A DNA stretch of 64,000 nt from Microbispora sp. NBC_01189 (lineage in GTDB: Bacteria; Actinomycetota; Actinomycetes; Streptosporangiales; Streptosporangiaceae): positions 2,173,501-2,237,500 of the forward strand of contig NZ_CP108581.1 of NCBI RefSeq assembly GCF_036010665.1, in the 5' to 3' direction. The position numbers and the translations under genes were made by a program. The notes below the pieces were generated by a model. That model saw only the letters and a list, made by a program, of their open reading frames with translations, had not been told where the DNA came from and did not search any database. Positions 54,454 through 63,084 of the stretch are shown piece by piece; positions within the stretch are counted from its first letter, which is position 1, and every line of letters starts with the position of its first letter.

Positions 54454-54717
54454 CGGCGTACTCCCCGCGCGGTAGCGGCCCGCGCCGCTGATGCGGCGGC
54501 GGTAGTCGCAAGCGCCTTCCGGCGTGCGACGACGCGGGCGGCCCCCGGCGGCGACGATCGGAGCGCCGCCGGGAGAGTACGCGGGCGGGCGGAAGAGCTG
54601 CCCTCATACTCCCCGAGCGGTAGCCGACGTGTCTCTCCCAGAGGGACGACGCGCCGGTTCGAAGTGGGACACGATCCCGGTGATCCCCACAATCCGCTCA
54701 TCGAAGGGAGCACCGCC
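54454..54717. other. Intergenic region with imperfect repeats
   Basis: TACTCCCCGCGCGGTAGC at 54459-54476 recurs as TACTCCCCGAGCGGTAGC at 54608-54625. A GGCGGCG/CGCCGCC-rich segment between them could fold. No gene or clear promoter is seen. Confidence 0.4.
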
Positions 54718-55185
54718 GTGCGCAAGGTCTACGCCGTATTCGCGGGACTACTACTCGCCGCCGCCATCGTGCAGATGTACCTGGCGGCTGTCGGCGCGTT
54801 CGACAAACCCCAGGACGACTCCTCGTTCGCCGCGCACAGCATGAACGGCATGCTGGTCATTCCGGTGCTGTCGCTGGTGGCCACCGCCGCCGCGGCGGCG
54901 GCCCGGGCGCCGGGGCGGCTGATCGGCCTGACCGCCCTGCCGGTGGGGCTGGTCGTCGTACAGTCGCTGATCGTCGCGCTCGGTGGCGTGTTCGAGGACG
55001 CGGCGGGCAACACCACCCCGCTCTCCCTGGCGATCCTCGGGCTGCACGCCCTCAACGGCATGGCGGTCATGGGCGTCTGCGGCACGGTGTTCGGCCGGGC
55101 GCGGCGGCTCGCGTGGACCGCCCCCGCCTCGGCGGAAGACGCCGTGGATGGCCGCGTGGACGGCCCGGCGGTGCGCGCGTCGTGA
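54718..55185 (+). CDS. Four-helix integral membrane protein, DUF6220-like
   Basis: 155 residues with four predicted membrane helices (VYAVFAGLLLAAAIVQMYLAAVGAF; MLVIPVLSLVATAAAAAA; GLTALPVGLVVVQSLIVALGGV; LGLHALNGMAVMGVCGTVF). Conserved-looking His residues (AAHSMNG, LHALNG) could bind haem or metal. The GTG start has AAGGGAG upstream. It overlaps the multicopper oxidase gene (GTGA), so the two are coupled and probably work together in copper or redox chemistry at the membrane. Confidence 0.82.
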   Translation: MRKVYAVFAGLLLAAAIVQMYLAAVGAFDKPQDDSSFAAHSMNGMLVIPVLSLVATAAAAAARAPGRLIGLTALPVGLVVVQSLIVALGGVFEDAAGNTTPLSLAILGLHALNGMAVMGVCGTVFGRARRLAWTAPASAEDAVDGRVDGPAVRAS

Positions 55186-57260
55186 CCACCGACCGGCTGA
55201 TGGCGCTCGACCTGCTCGTCTCGGTCCTGGCCGCGGCGGCGTGGGCGGGCGCGGGGGCGGCGGCCGCCGCCCGGCGCCCGAGGACGGCCGCGGCCCTGAT
55301 GGCGGGGGCCATGGTCGCGTCACCGGCCCGGGCGTGGTCGGTTCTCGCGCTGGCCGGGGCCGGTTGGTGGTTCGTCCAGGAAAAGGTCACAATCGCCCTG
55401 CCGCTCCTCCTGACGGCGAGCGTCGTCGCCGCCGTGACGGCCGGGCCGCGGCTGCTGGCCGCGTCCCGCGCGACCTCGGCGGCCGGCCGGGACGCCGTGA
55501 GGTCGCCCGCGGTCGTGGTCCCCCTGCTCGGGGCCGGGTACGCGGCGGCGGCCGGCCCCGTGCAGACCTTCCTGCTCGGGTATCCGGCGGAGCCGGGCTC
55601 CGCGCTCATCCTCCTGGCCGTCGTCGCGGGGGCCGTACTGGTGACGTGGCGGGCGATGGTCCCGCGGGTGCCCCTGCTGCGCGCGGCGACGGCGGCGACG
55701 GTCGCCGCCGCCCTGGCCGGCGGGGTCCTCACATTCCTACCCGCCACCACCGCCGGAGCCACGACACCGGGAGCCGCCCTGGGAGTTACCACCCCCGAAG
55801 CCACCACCTCCGGAGCCGCCTCTCCGGGAGGCGGCGTCCTGGGAGACGGCGCCTCGGCTACCACCCCAGCCGCTGACGCTGCTGCCGAGGGCGGTCACGA
55901 CATGCCGGGGCATGCCGCGTCCGCCCAGACGTCGACCCAGGCGTCCACACCCGGCCGCCCGGTCACGGATCTGCGCGGCCCGGCGGAGCCCGCGCCCGGC
56001 GGAACCGTACGCCGGTTCACGCTGACAGCGCGCACGGCGACCGTCACGCTGTCGTCCGGACGGAAAGTGGCCGCCTGGACCTTCGACGGACAGGTTCCCG
56101 GCCCGCCGATCACCGCCACACAGGGCGACCTCGTCGAGGTGCGACTGCGCAACGCGGACATCACGGAGGGCGTCACCCTGCACTGGCACGGCTACGACGT
56201 GCCTTCGGGCGAGGACGGCGTGCCGGGGCTCACGCAGGAGGCCGTGCCGCCGGGCGGCGAGTTCCTCTACCGGTTCCTGGCCGCCCAGACGGGGACCTAC
56301 TGGTACCACACGCACGAGGTGTCCGACATCGGCGTACGGATGGGTCTCTACGGCATGCTCGTCGTGGCGCCGAAGGGGTCCGCGGCCACCGGCGTGGATC
56401 TCACGCTTCCCGTGCACACCTTCGCGGGCACGACCGTGGCGGGCGACCACGACCAGCCCATCCTCCGGGTGGTGGCGCCGGGCACACCGGTGCGGCTGCG
56501 CCTGGTCAACACCGACAACACCCCGCACCGGTTCACCCTGGCGGGCACGGTCTACCGGCTGGCGGCGGTGGACGGCGCGGACCTGAGCGGGCCGGGCCCG
56601 CTGAGCCGGGCCGGGCTGAGGCTCCCGGCGGGCGGCAGGTACGACCTCGCCTTCACCATGCCGTCCGGCCCGGTGGTCCTGCGGGCGGACGACCGCACCG
56701 AGGCCGTACGCCTCACGGCTGCGGCGAACGGCGCCGACACCACGGACGCCGAGGACGCCGCGGCGGCGGCCGGGTGGCCGGAGCTCGACCTCACCCGGTA
56801 CGGCACGCCGGCGCCCACGCCGTACACGTCGCGGTCCCACTTCGACCGGCGGTTCACGCTCGTGCTCGACCGGGGGCTCGCGCTCGGGGACGGACTGCCG
56901 ATCTACGCGCACACGATCAACGGCCGCGCCTACCCGCACGTGCCCACCCAGGTGGTCGCGGAGGGCGATCTCGTCCGCCTCACCGTGGTCAACCGGGGCA
57001 GGGACACCCATCCCTGGCATCTCCACGGTCACCGGGTGCTGGTGCTCGCGCGTGACGGCCGCTCCCCCACCGGAAGCCCTCTGTGGCTTGACACCTTCGA
57101 CGTACGGCCCGGGGAGGTGTGGGAGGTCGCGTTCCGCGCCGGCAACCCCGGTCTGTGGATGAACCACTGCCACAACCTCAGCCACGCCGACCTGGGGATG
57201 ATGCTGCACCTGGCGTACGAGGGGGTGACCACGCCCTTCCACGGCGGCCACGGCGGGTGA
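55182..57260 (+). CDS. Multicopper oxidase with N-terminal membrane domain
   Basis: 692 residues. The first 190 or so carry about five membrane helices, an uncommon fusion. A Pro/Thr/Gly linker and a three-cupredoxin-type oxidase follow. Copper ligands are all visible: HWHG (about 333), YWYHTH (about 374), HPWHLHGH (about 609) and HCHNLSHADLGM (about 661). It probably oxidises a metal or organic substrate on the outside of the membrane with O2. Translation is coupled to the preceding four-helix protein. The short His-Met-rich patch GGHDMPGHA could handle copper. The exact substrate is unknown. Confidence 0.93.
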   Translation: MTTDRLMALDLLVSVLAAAAWAGAGAAAAARRPRTAAALMAGAMVASPARAWSVLALAGAGWWFVQEKVTIALPLLLTASVVAAVTAGPRLLAASRATSAAGRDAVRSPAVVVPLLGAGYAAAAGPVQTFLLGYPAEPGSALILLAVVAGAVLVTWRAMVPRVPLLRAATAATVAAALAGGVLTFLPATTAGATTPGAALGVTTPEATTSGAASPGGGVLGDGASATTPAADAAAEGGHDMPGHAASAQTSTQASTPGRPVTDLRGPAEPAPGGTVRRFTLTARTATVTLSSGRKVAAWTFDGQVPGPPITATQGDLVEVRLRNADITEGVTLHWHGYDVPSGEDGVPGLTQEAVPPGGEFLYRFLAAQTGTYWYHTHEVSDIGVRMGLYGMLVVAPKGSAATGVDLTLPVHTFAGTTVAGDHDQPILRVVAPGTPVRLRLVNTDNTPHRFTLAGTVYRLAAVDGADLSGPGPLSRAGLRLPAGGRYDLAFTMPSGPVVLRADDRTEAVRLTAAANGADTTDAEDAAAAAGWPELDLTRYGTPAPTPYTSRSHFDRRFTLVLDRGLALGDGLPIYAHTINGRAYPHVPTQVVAEGDLVRLTVVNRGRDTHPWHLHGHRVLVLARDGRSPTGSPLWLDTFDVRPGEVWEVAFRAGNPGLWMNHCHNLSHADLGMMLHLAYEGVTTPFHGGHGG

Positions 57261-57414
57261 CCACAGCGGGTGAGAACCCGCGCCGGGTAAAAAATCCGGT
57301 CTCGCCGCCGGGCGAGGTGTAAACACACGGTAATCAGATCACAACTTCGGGTGAGTGGAGCAGGCCTGGGTCCCCCGCCGGGCGTCAGGCGATGCCGACC
57401 CGAAGGGAGAGACC

Positions 57415-58077
57415 GTGAGAGTGGCCAGGAGCGTCGTTCCGGCGCTGGCGGTGTGGGCCTCGGCGGGATGGCTCGGCTTTCCCGCGCACGGCTTCGCGGC
57501 GGCCCGCCCGCCCGTACCGGGCGGACCCGCGGCCGCCGTGCCGCACCGGGAGGCGGTCCGCCCGCCTGAGCGGCCCGGGTCCTCCGGCTCCCGCCAGGAG
57601 GTCACGCGGCAGATCGAGCAGGCCCCCGGACGTGTGTGCGCCTACCGTCTCCGGGGCGTGCGCACGGGAGGTTTCCTCCACGTCCGCGAGGGCGCGGGGC
57701 GCCGGCACGCCCCCGTCGGCAGGCTGCGGGTGTCCGACGGGGGATTCGCCGGTTCCTGCGCCGTCACCCACGGCTGGATCGCGGTGCGCGCCGCCGACGG
57801 CACGTCGGGCTTCGCCTCCGCCCGCTACCTGCACAGGCTCGATCTCAGCGGCCGGCCCTCGCTCTCGTGCGCCTACCGCCTGAAGCACGTGCACAAGGGC
57901 GGTTACCTCAACGTCCGCGACGGCGCGGGGCTCGGCCACGCCCCCGTCGGGAAGATCCGCCCGGCGCAGGGCGACATCGCCGGGGCCTGCACCGCCGGCC
58001 ACGGCTGGGTGGCCGTGGACACCGCCGACGGCATCCCCGGCTGGGCCTCGGCCCGCTACCTGAGAAAGATCCCGTAA
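57415..58077 (+). CDS. Secreted protein with two SH3-like repeats
   Basis: 220 residues. The signal peptide is followed by two bacterial SH3-type (SH3b) modules of about 65 residues. Each has CAYRL...GG[FY]L[HN]VR[ED]GAG..HAPVG and ends in ASARYL, and they are joined by a short linker. Such domains bind peptidoglycan, and no catalytic domain is attached. The GTG start has AAGGGAG upstream. Confidence 0.88.
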   Translation: MRVARSVVPALAVWASAGWLGFPAHGFAAARPPVPGGPAAAVPHREAVRPPERPGSSGSRQEVTRQIEQAPGRVCAYRLRGVRTGGFLHVREGAGRRHAPVGRLRVSDGGFAGSCAVTHGWIAVRAADGTSGFASARYLHRLDLSGRPSLSCAYRLKHVHKGGYLNVRDGAGLGHAPVGKIRPAQGDIAGACTAGHGWVAVDTADGIPGWASARYLRKIP

Positions 58078-58243
58078 GGGGTGCCGGGCCGTCCGCCGCG
58101 ACCGTACGCCGGCGGGTCCGTCCCGGCGCGCCGGACGTCGCGCCCCGTGGGGGCCGCCGCCGCCGTCCCGTCCCCGGTGTCCCCCTGGCCGGGGACGGGA
58201 AGCATCCCCACCCGCCCAGCTCGTCACCCGAGGCCGGGGCGGC

Positions 58244-58381
58244 AAGCCCACCCCGAACCGATCGCGGGGTCACCCGGGCTCGTCACCCGAGGCGGGGGGT
58301 GTGCTCGACCCCAGCTCGCCCAGGGGACAGGAAGCCCACCCCCGAACCGATCGCGGTGTCACCCGGGCCGGTCAGCCGAGG
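58244..58381. repeat. Imperfect direct repeat of about 50 bp
   Basis: aagcccacc(c)ccgaaccgatcgcgg... at 58244-58292 recurs with a few changes at 58332-58381, running into the 3' end of the GNAT gene. The rest of 58078-58243 is GC-rich with no recognised element. Confidence 0.7.
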
Positions 58382-59310
58382 TCGGGGTGCGGGATGTAGC
58401 AGTCGAACCGGACTAAGTCCTCGCTGGTCATCAGCGTGTCCTTGTCGTCGATACGCCATCCGGCGTCGAGTAACAGGGGCAACAGCGGGTGTGTGCCCGG
58501 CACCGCGATCTCGACGGAACCCGCGCCCGAGCAGGCGCCGGCCGCCTCCAGCACGGCCTCGACGCAGTCTTCCGGGGTGTCGCCTCCGGCGGGCCCGATG
58601 ACGGCCGAGTCACCGGCCACCCGCACGAACGCGTACCCCGAGGCCGCGGCCCGCACCGTCACGCCGGGCAGGCCCGCGAACCAGCCGAGGGTCGCGATCC
58701 GCTCCCCGCCCGAGATCCGGGCGTCCAGAGCCGCCGCCGCGTCCAGGTCGCGGGCTTCCGGCGCGAGCCGGTCGCTCTCCGGACGCGGGAGGGCCGCCGC
58801 CGCCAGAGCCGAGTTCCTCGCCCGTGCCGCGCGACCGCTCCCGGCCAGGCGACCGCTCTCCGCCGGGCGTGCGCTCTGTGGCGGGCGTCCGTTCCCTGCC
58901 GGGCGGGCGCTCTGTGGCGGCCGGCTGAGGTAGAGCAGAGGGCATCGGGGCCGCATGCCGCGCCGGACGTACAGGGCGAGCGCCCTGAGGTCGGCCGAGG
59001 CGAACGTCATCATGGGGGCGCCGGACGGCAGCAGCCGCGACAGGATCATCCGGCCCGCTCCCGACGACTGATGGTCCGGCAGGACGAACAGGTCTCCGAG
59101 GTGCGTGGTCTTCCCCCGGGGCAGGGTCGCGCCGAAGCCCGCGATCGTGCCGTTCACCTCGCCGACGACCACGGTGCCGAACTCGCGCTCCGCGTCCAGG
59201 AAGTCGGGCCTCTCCGGCCACCGGTCGAGAAGCCGGAAGTGATCCGCGACGGCGCGCAGTCCGGGAACGTCCGCCTCCGTCGCGGTGCGGACGACGACGG
59301 AATCCGCCAT
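58372..59310 (-). CDS. GNAT-family N-acetyltransferase (two GNAT-like halves)
   Basis: 312 residues. The N-terminal half has a GNAT core (FGTVVVGEVNGTIAGFGATL, HLGDLFVLPDHQSSGAGRMIL with the acetyl-CoA loop). The C-terminal half (from about 215) looks like a second, degenerate GNAT unit. The two are joined by a repeated low-complexity linker containing RPPQSARPA twice. GGGAGAG precedes ATG. The substrate is unknown. Confidence 0.83.
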   Translation of the reverse strand: MADSVVVRTATEADVPGLRAVADHFRLLDRWPERPDFLDAEREFGTVVVGEVNGTIAGFGATLPRGKTTHLGDLFVLPDHQSSGAGRMILSRLLPSGAPMMTFASADLRALALYVRRGMRPRCPLLYLSRPPQSARPAGNGRPPQSARPAESGRLAGSGRAARARNSALAAAALPRPESDRLAPEARDLDAAAALDARISGGERIATLGWFAGLPGVTVRAAASGYAFVRVAGDSAVIGPAGGDTPEDCVEAVLEAAGACSGAGSVEIAVPGTHPLLPLLLDAGWRIDDKDTLMTSEDLVRFDCYIPHPDLG

Positions 59311-59444
59311 CGATCTCTCCCTACGAGTTTTCCTCACGTTCGGTTCACCTTAGGCCCCGTTCTCCTTCCTGTTGCCCGGCGGGGCAGCGGGTGGGACGCG
59401 AACGGGCCGGAGGACACCCGGAAGGACACGGAGGACGTGTGAGG

Positions 59445-61307
59445 ATGAGGCACCACGCCCGCGCCCGCCCCCGGCGGAGCGCTCGCGACGCGGCCCTGCC
59501 GGCCGTCCCGGCCCTGGCCGCGCTGCTCGCCTGCCTGTGGGGCATCAGGCGTGGGTCGATGTGGCAGGACGAGGCGACGACGTACGTCGTCGCGGGCAGG
59601 CCGCTTTCGGGCCTCTGGCGCACGCTGGGGAACGTCGACGCGGTACACGGCTGCTACTACCTGCTGGTCCATCCTCTCCTCGGGCTCGTGGGCGACGCCG
59701 TCCCGGCGGAGGTCGCGATCCGGATCCCCTCCGTCGTCGCCACGGCCCTCGCGGCGGCCGGTGTCGCGGCGATCGGACGGCGGCTGGTCTCCGGCCCGGC
59801 CGGCCTCTACGCGGGTCTCGTGTACGGCACGGCCCCCGTCGTCGTCGCCTACGGCCAGGAGGGACGGTCGTACGCGCTGGTCGGGGCGGCGGTGGTGGAG
59901 GCCACGCGCCTGCTCACGCGGGCCCTGGAGGACCCGGCCCGCACGCGGCGGTGGATCTGGTACGCCGTGGCGGTGGCGGCGGCGTGCCTGCTCAACCTCT
60001 TCGCCGCCCTGGCGCTCACGGCACACGCGTCGACGGTCCTGATCGTCGCCCGCAGGCGGACCGCGAGAGACGCGGGGACGGTCGCGGAGGCCGGTGTCCC
60101 CGGTGCGCCGCAGCGGTGGAGCGTGCTGCTTCGGTGGAGCGCGCCGCGGCGGTGGGCCGGAGCGAGCACGTGCGCACTGCTCGCCGTCCTGCCCCTCGCG
60201 TGGATCGCGTTCGGGCAGCGCGACCAGGTGTCGTGGCTGGAGCGGCCCGGCTGGCCCGAGGTGCGCGGTCTCGTGGCGCGGTTCGCCGGGTCCGGCCTCT
60301 CACTCACGGCGACCGTCGTGCTCGTCCTGCTGGGACTGATACCGGGAGCGGCGCCGAGGACGACGCCGGGCGCGACGAGCGACCGTCGCGGTAGCCGCGT
60401 CCCGACCGGCCTCATCACGACCTCGATACCGGCTCGCAGACTCGCCGCCACCCCGATGCCGGACGGCGGACTCGCCGCCATCAGCCGCGCGAACGGGGTG
60501 GGGCTCGTGGCGGTGGCCGTGCCGCTCGCCGTGCTGCCGCCCGCCCTGCTGATCGCCGTCTCGCAGGTCCACCCCTTCTACCAGGAGCGCTACGTCCTGT
60601 TCTCGATGGTGGGGCTCGCACTCCTGACGGGGGCGGGGCTGGCCCGGGCCGTACGGCTCGTGCCGGGACCGGCGCCGGAACGGTCACCCGGCCGGTCGCC
60701 GAGCGAACCCCCGACCCCGACCCAGACCCCGAGCGGATCACCGAGCCGGTCGCCCGGCTGGTCGCCCGGTGGGTGGCGAGGCGGGTGGCGGAGCGGGCCG
60801 CGGACGGCCGGCGCGGTGGCGCTGCCTGTGTTGCTGCCCGTGTTGCTGCCTGTGTTGTTGCCCGTGTTGCTGTTGGTCGCGTCCCTGCCCGACCAGGCCG
60901 CCGTACGCCGGATCGACAGCCGTCCGGACGACCCGGCCGCCGTCGCCCGGGTCGTCGGGCCGGGACGGCGGCCCGGAGACGCCGTGCTCTTCCTGCCCTC
61001 GATCCGCCGTCTGGTCGCCGAGGCGTACCCCGCCTCGTTCCACGGGGTCCGCGACGCGGCGCTCAGGGCCGGCGGCGCGGAGTCGGGCACGCTGGCCGGG
61101 CGGGAACTGCCCGCGGACGACCTCGTCGCCGCGCTGGGCGCGGCGCCCAGGGTATGGGTGGTCAGCCGCCCGCATCCCGCGCCCGCCGATCTGGCGTCCG
61201 CGCGGGACACGGCCAAGCGCGACCTGCTGCGGAAGGACTACCGGAAGGAGCGGGCCTTCCGGGTGCTCGGCTACACGGTGTGGCTGTACACGAGGATCAG
61301 CCCTTGA
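59445..61307 (+). CDS. Polytopic membrane glycosyltransferase, GT39/mannosyltransferase-like
   Basis: About 620 residues with many membrane helices. An Asp-Glu pair in the first external loop (MWQDEATTYVVAGRPLSGL) and AYGQEGRSYAL are typical of lipid-linked-sugar transferases of the PMT/ArnT class, as are the final small external segments. A long Pro/Ser/Arg insertion (SPGRSPSEPPTPTQ...) and a repeated LLPV helix (PVLLPVLLPVLLPVLLLV) are unusual. The ATG at 59445 is used. A GTG six bases earlier is possible. Its 3' end overlaps that of the permease gene by 11 nt. Confidence 0.8.
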   Translation: MRHHARARPRRSARDAALPAVPALAALLACLWGIRRGSMWQDEATTYVVAGRPLSGLWRTLGNVDAVHGCYYLLVHPLLGLVGDAVPAEVAIRIPSVVATALAAAGVAAIGRRLVSGPAGLYAGLVYGTAPVVVAYGQEGRSYALVGAAVVEATRLLTRALEDPARTRRWIWYAVAVAAACLLNLFAALALTAHASTVLIVARRRTARDAGTVAEAGVPGAPQRWSVLLRWSAPRRWAGASTCALLAVLPLAWIAFGQRDQVSWLERPGWPEVRGLVARFAGSGLSLTATVVLVLLGLIPGAAPRTTPGATSDRRGSRVPTGLITTSIPARRLAATPMPDGGLAAISRANGVGLVAVAVPLAVLPPALLIAVSQVHPFYQERYVLFSMVGLALLTGAGLARAVRLVPGPAPERSPGRSPSEPPTPTQTPSGSPSRSPGWSPGGWRGGWRSGPRTAGAVALPVLLPVLLPVLLPVLLLVASLPDQAAVRRIDSRPDDPAAVARVVGPGRRPGDAVLFLPSIRRLVAEAYPASFHGVRDAALRAGGAESGTLAGRELPADDLVAALGAAPRVWVVSRPHPAPADLASARDTAKRDLLRKDYRKERAFRVLGYTVWLYTRISP

Positions 61308-62154
61308 CGGCCCCCGCGGTGAGGCCGCTGACGAGCTGACGCTCGGCCACGGCGTAGAAACCGAGGGCGGGCAGCATCGCCACCACGATGTAGGCCATGA
61401 CCCGGGCGATGTCCGTCGCGTACTGGCCCTGGAACTGCTGGACGCCCAGCGGGATCGTGAACAGGCTGTCGTCGCTGAACACCACGAGCGGCAGCATGAA
61501 CTGGTTCCAGCTGTTGACGACGGCCAGCACGGAGACCGTGGCGATCGCGGGCCGGGCCATCGGCAGCAGGATCCGCCAGAAGAAGCCGAACGGGGTGCAT
61601 CCGTCGAGGATCGCCGCCTCCTCGATCTCCCCCGGGATGGCCCGGAAGAAGCCGCGCAGGATGATGATCGTCATCGGCATACCGAAGGCCGCCTGCGGAA
61701 GGATCACGCCGAGCGGGTTGTCGAGCAGCCCGAACATCCGCAGCAGCACGAACAGCGGCAGGATCGCCACCGCGAACGGGAACATGAGCCCGGCCGCGAA
61801 CAGCGTGAACAGCGCCTCGCGGCCCCGGAAGGCGAACCGGGCGAACACGAAGGCCGCCAGCGCCGACACGGCGACGACCACGAGCGTGGTCAGCACCGCG
61901 ATGTAGGTGCTGTTCCAGAGCATGCGCCAGAACGACCCCGAGGCGAGGATGCCCCCGTAGTTCTCCGGCATCCAGGGGTCGGGCAGGCCGATCGGGTTGC
62001 TGGAGAGCTGCCGGGTGGTCTTGAAGCCGCCGAGCACGGCGTACACCAGGGGGACGGCGACGAACAACGCCGTGATCACGACGATCGTGTGCAGGGACAG
62101 GCTGCGCAGGGGACCGCCCGACGTCGACGACTGCCTGTGACGGTTGGCGCTCAT
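61297..62154 (-). CDS. Carbohydrate ABC transporter permease, MalG type
   Basis: 285 residues with six membrane helices and the ATPase-contact EAA loop EEAAILDGCTPFGFFWRILLP. It forms a heterodimer with the MalF-type permease encoded just upstream (ATGA overlap). The ATPase is not encoded here. Many actinomycete sugar importers share a common MsiK-type ATPase. Confidence 0.94.
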   Translation of the reverse strand: MSANRHRQSSTSGGPLRSLSLHTIVVITALFVAVPLVYAVLGGFKTTRQLSSNPIGLPDPWMPENYGGILASGSFWRMLWNSTYIAVLTTLVVVAVSALAAFVFARFAFRGREALFTLFAAGLMFPFAVAILPLFVLLRMFGLLDNPLGVILPQAAFGMPMTIIILRGFFRAIPGEIEEAAILDGCTPFGFFWRILLPMARPAIATVSVLAVVNSWNQFMLPLVVFSDDSLFTIPLGVQQFQGQYATDIARVMAYIVVAMLPALGFYAVAERQLVSGLTAGAVKG

Positions 62155-63077
62155 CGCTGTTCTCGCAGCACGGTGGAGGCTCCTTGGAGGTCACGCCGCA
62201 TGACGTATCTCTGGTAGAAGAGCGCGAACACGAGGCTGATGAAGAACATCACCACGCTGATCGCACTCGCGTAGCCGACCTGGAAGCGCTTGAAACCGAA
62301 CTGGAACATCGTCACGGCCATGGTCTCGGAGGAGTGCGACGGGCCTCCGCCGGTGATGATCCAGACCAGGTCGAACAGCTGGATCGCACCGATGACCGAC
62401 AGGAACACGCTGATGCGGATGGTGGGGCCGAGCAGCGGCAGCGTGACGTAGCGGAAGACCTTCCAGCCGGTCGCGCCGTCGATCTGGGCGGCCTCGGTGA
62501 GCTCCCGCGGGATGCCCTGGCGCCCGGCGATGTACAAGATCATGTGGAAGCCGAAGTACTTCCAGGTCATGACGATGAACACCGACATCATCACCGACGA
62601 CGGGTCGGCGAACCAGTCGAGGGGGTCGACCCCGAACCAGCCCAGGACGACGTTGGCCAGGCCGTCCGTCGGCGACAGGATCATCATGAACAGGACCGCG
62701 GTGATCGCCTCGGACAGCATGTACGGGGCGAAGAACAGCAGGCGGAAGAAGGCCCGGCCGCGGATCTTCTGGTTGAGCAGCATAGCGATGCCCAGTGAGA
62801 GGGGCAGCTGCACCACCAGCGACATGATGATCAGCAACAGGCCGCGCCAGAGGTCGCCTAGGAAAACCTCGTCCGCCAGCAGGCGGGTGAAGTTCGCCAG
62901 GCCGACGAAGTCGGTGGGCAGTCCGCGCAGGCCGTTCCACTTGAAGACGCTCGCGTAGAAGGCGAGCAGGATCGGCGCCACCACCAGCCCGAAGAAGAGC
63001 ACGAGCGCGGGCAGCAGGAACAGGAGAATCGTGGTGAACCCCCGGAGCCGATGGCTCCGGGGTCTCGTCGTCTTCAC
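62151..63077 (-). CDS. Carbohydrate ABC transporter permease, MalF type
   Basis: 308 residues with six membrane helices and the EAA loop TEAAQIDGATGWKVFRYVTLPLLGP. It lies 7 nt after the binding-protein gene and overlaps the MalG gene, so the three form one operon. The sugar imported cannot be told from the sequence. Confidence 0.94.
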   Translation of the reverse strand: MKTTRPRSHRLRGFTTILLFLLPALVLFFGLVVAPILLAFYASVFKWNGLRGLPTDFVGLANFTRLLADEVFLGDLWRGLLLIIMSLVVQLPLSLGIAMLLNQKIRGRAFFRLLFFAPYMLSEAITAVLFMMILSPTDGLANVVLGWFGVDPLDWFADPSSVMMSVFIVMTWKYFGFHMILYIAGRQGIPRELTEAAQIDGATGWKVFRYVTLPLLGPTIRISVFLSVIGAIQLFDLVWIITGGGPSHSSETMAVTMFQFGFKRFQVGYASAISVVMFFISLVFALFYQRYVMRRDLQGASTVLREQR

Positions 63078-63084
63078 GCGGCAG

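Noticed and set aside
58078-58371. Possible gene between the SH3 protein and the GNAT gene
   Set aside because: Frames there have no start with a ribosome site and consist of a repeated GC-rich segment.
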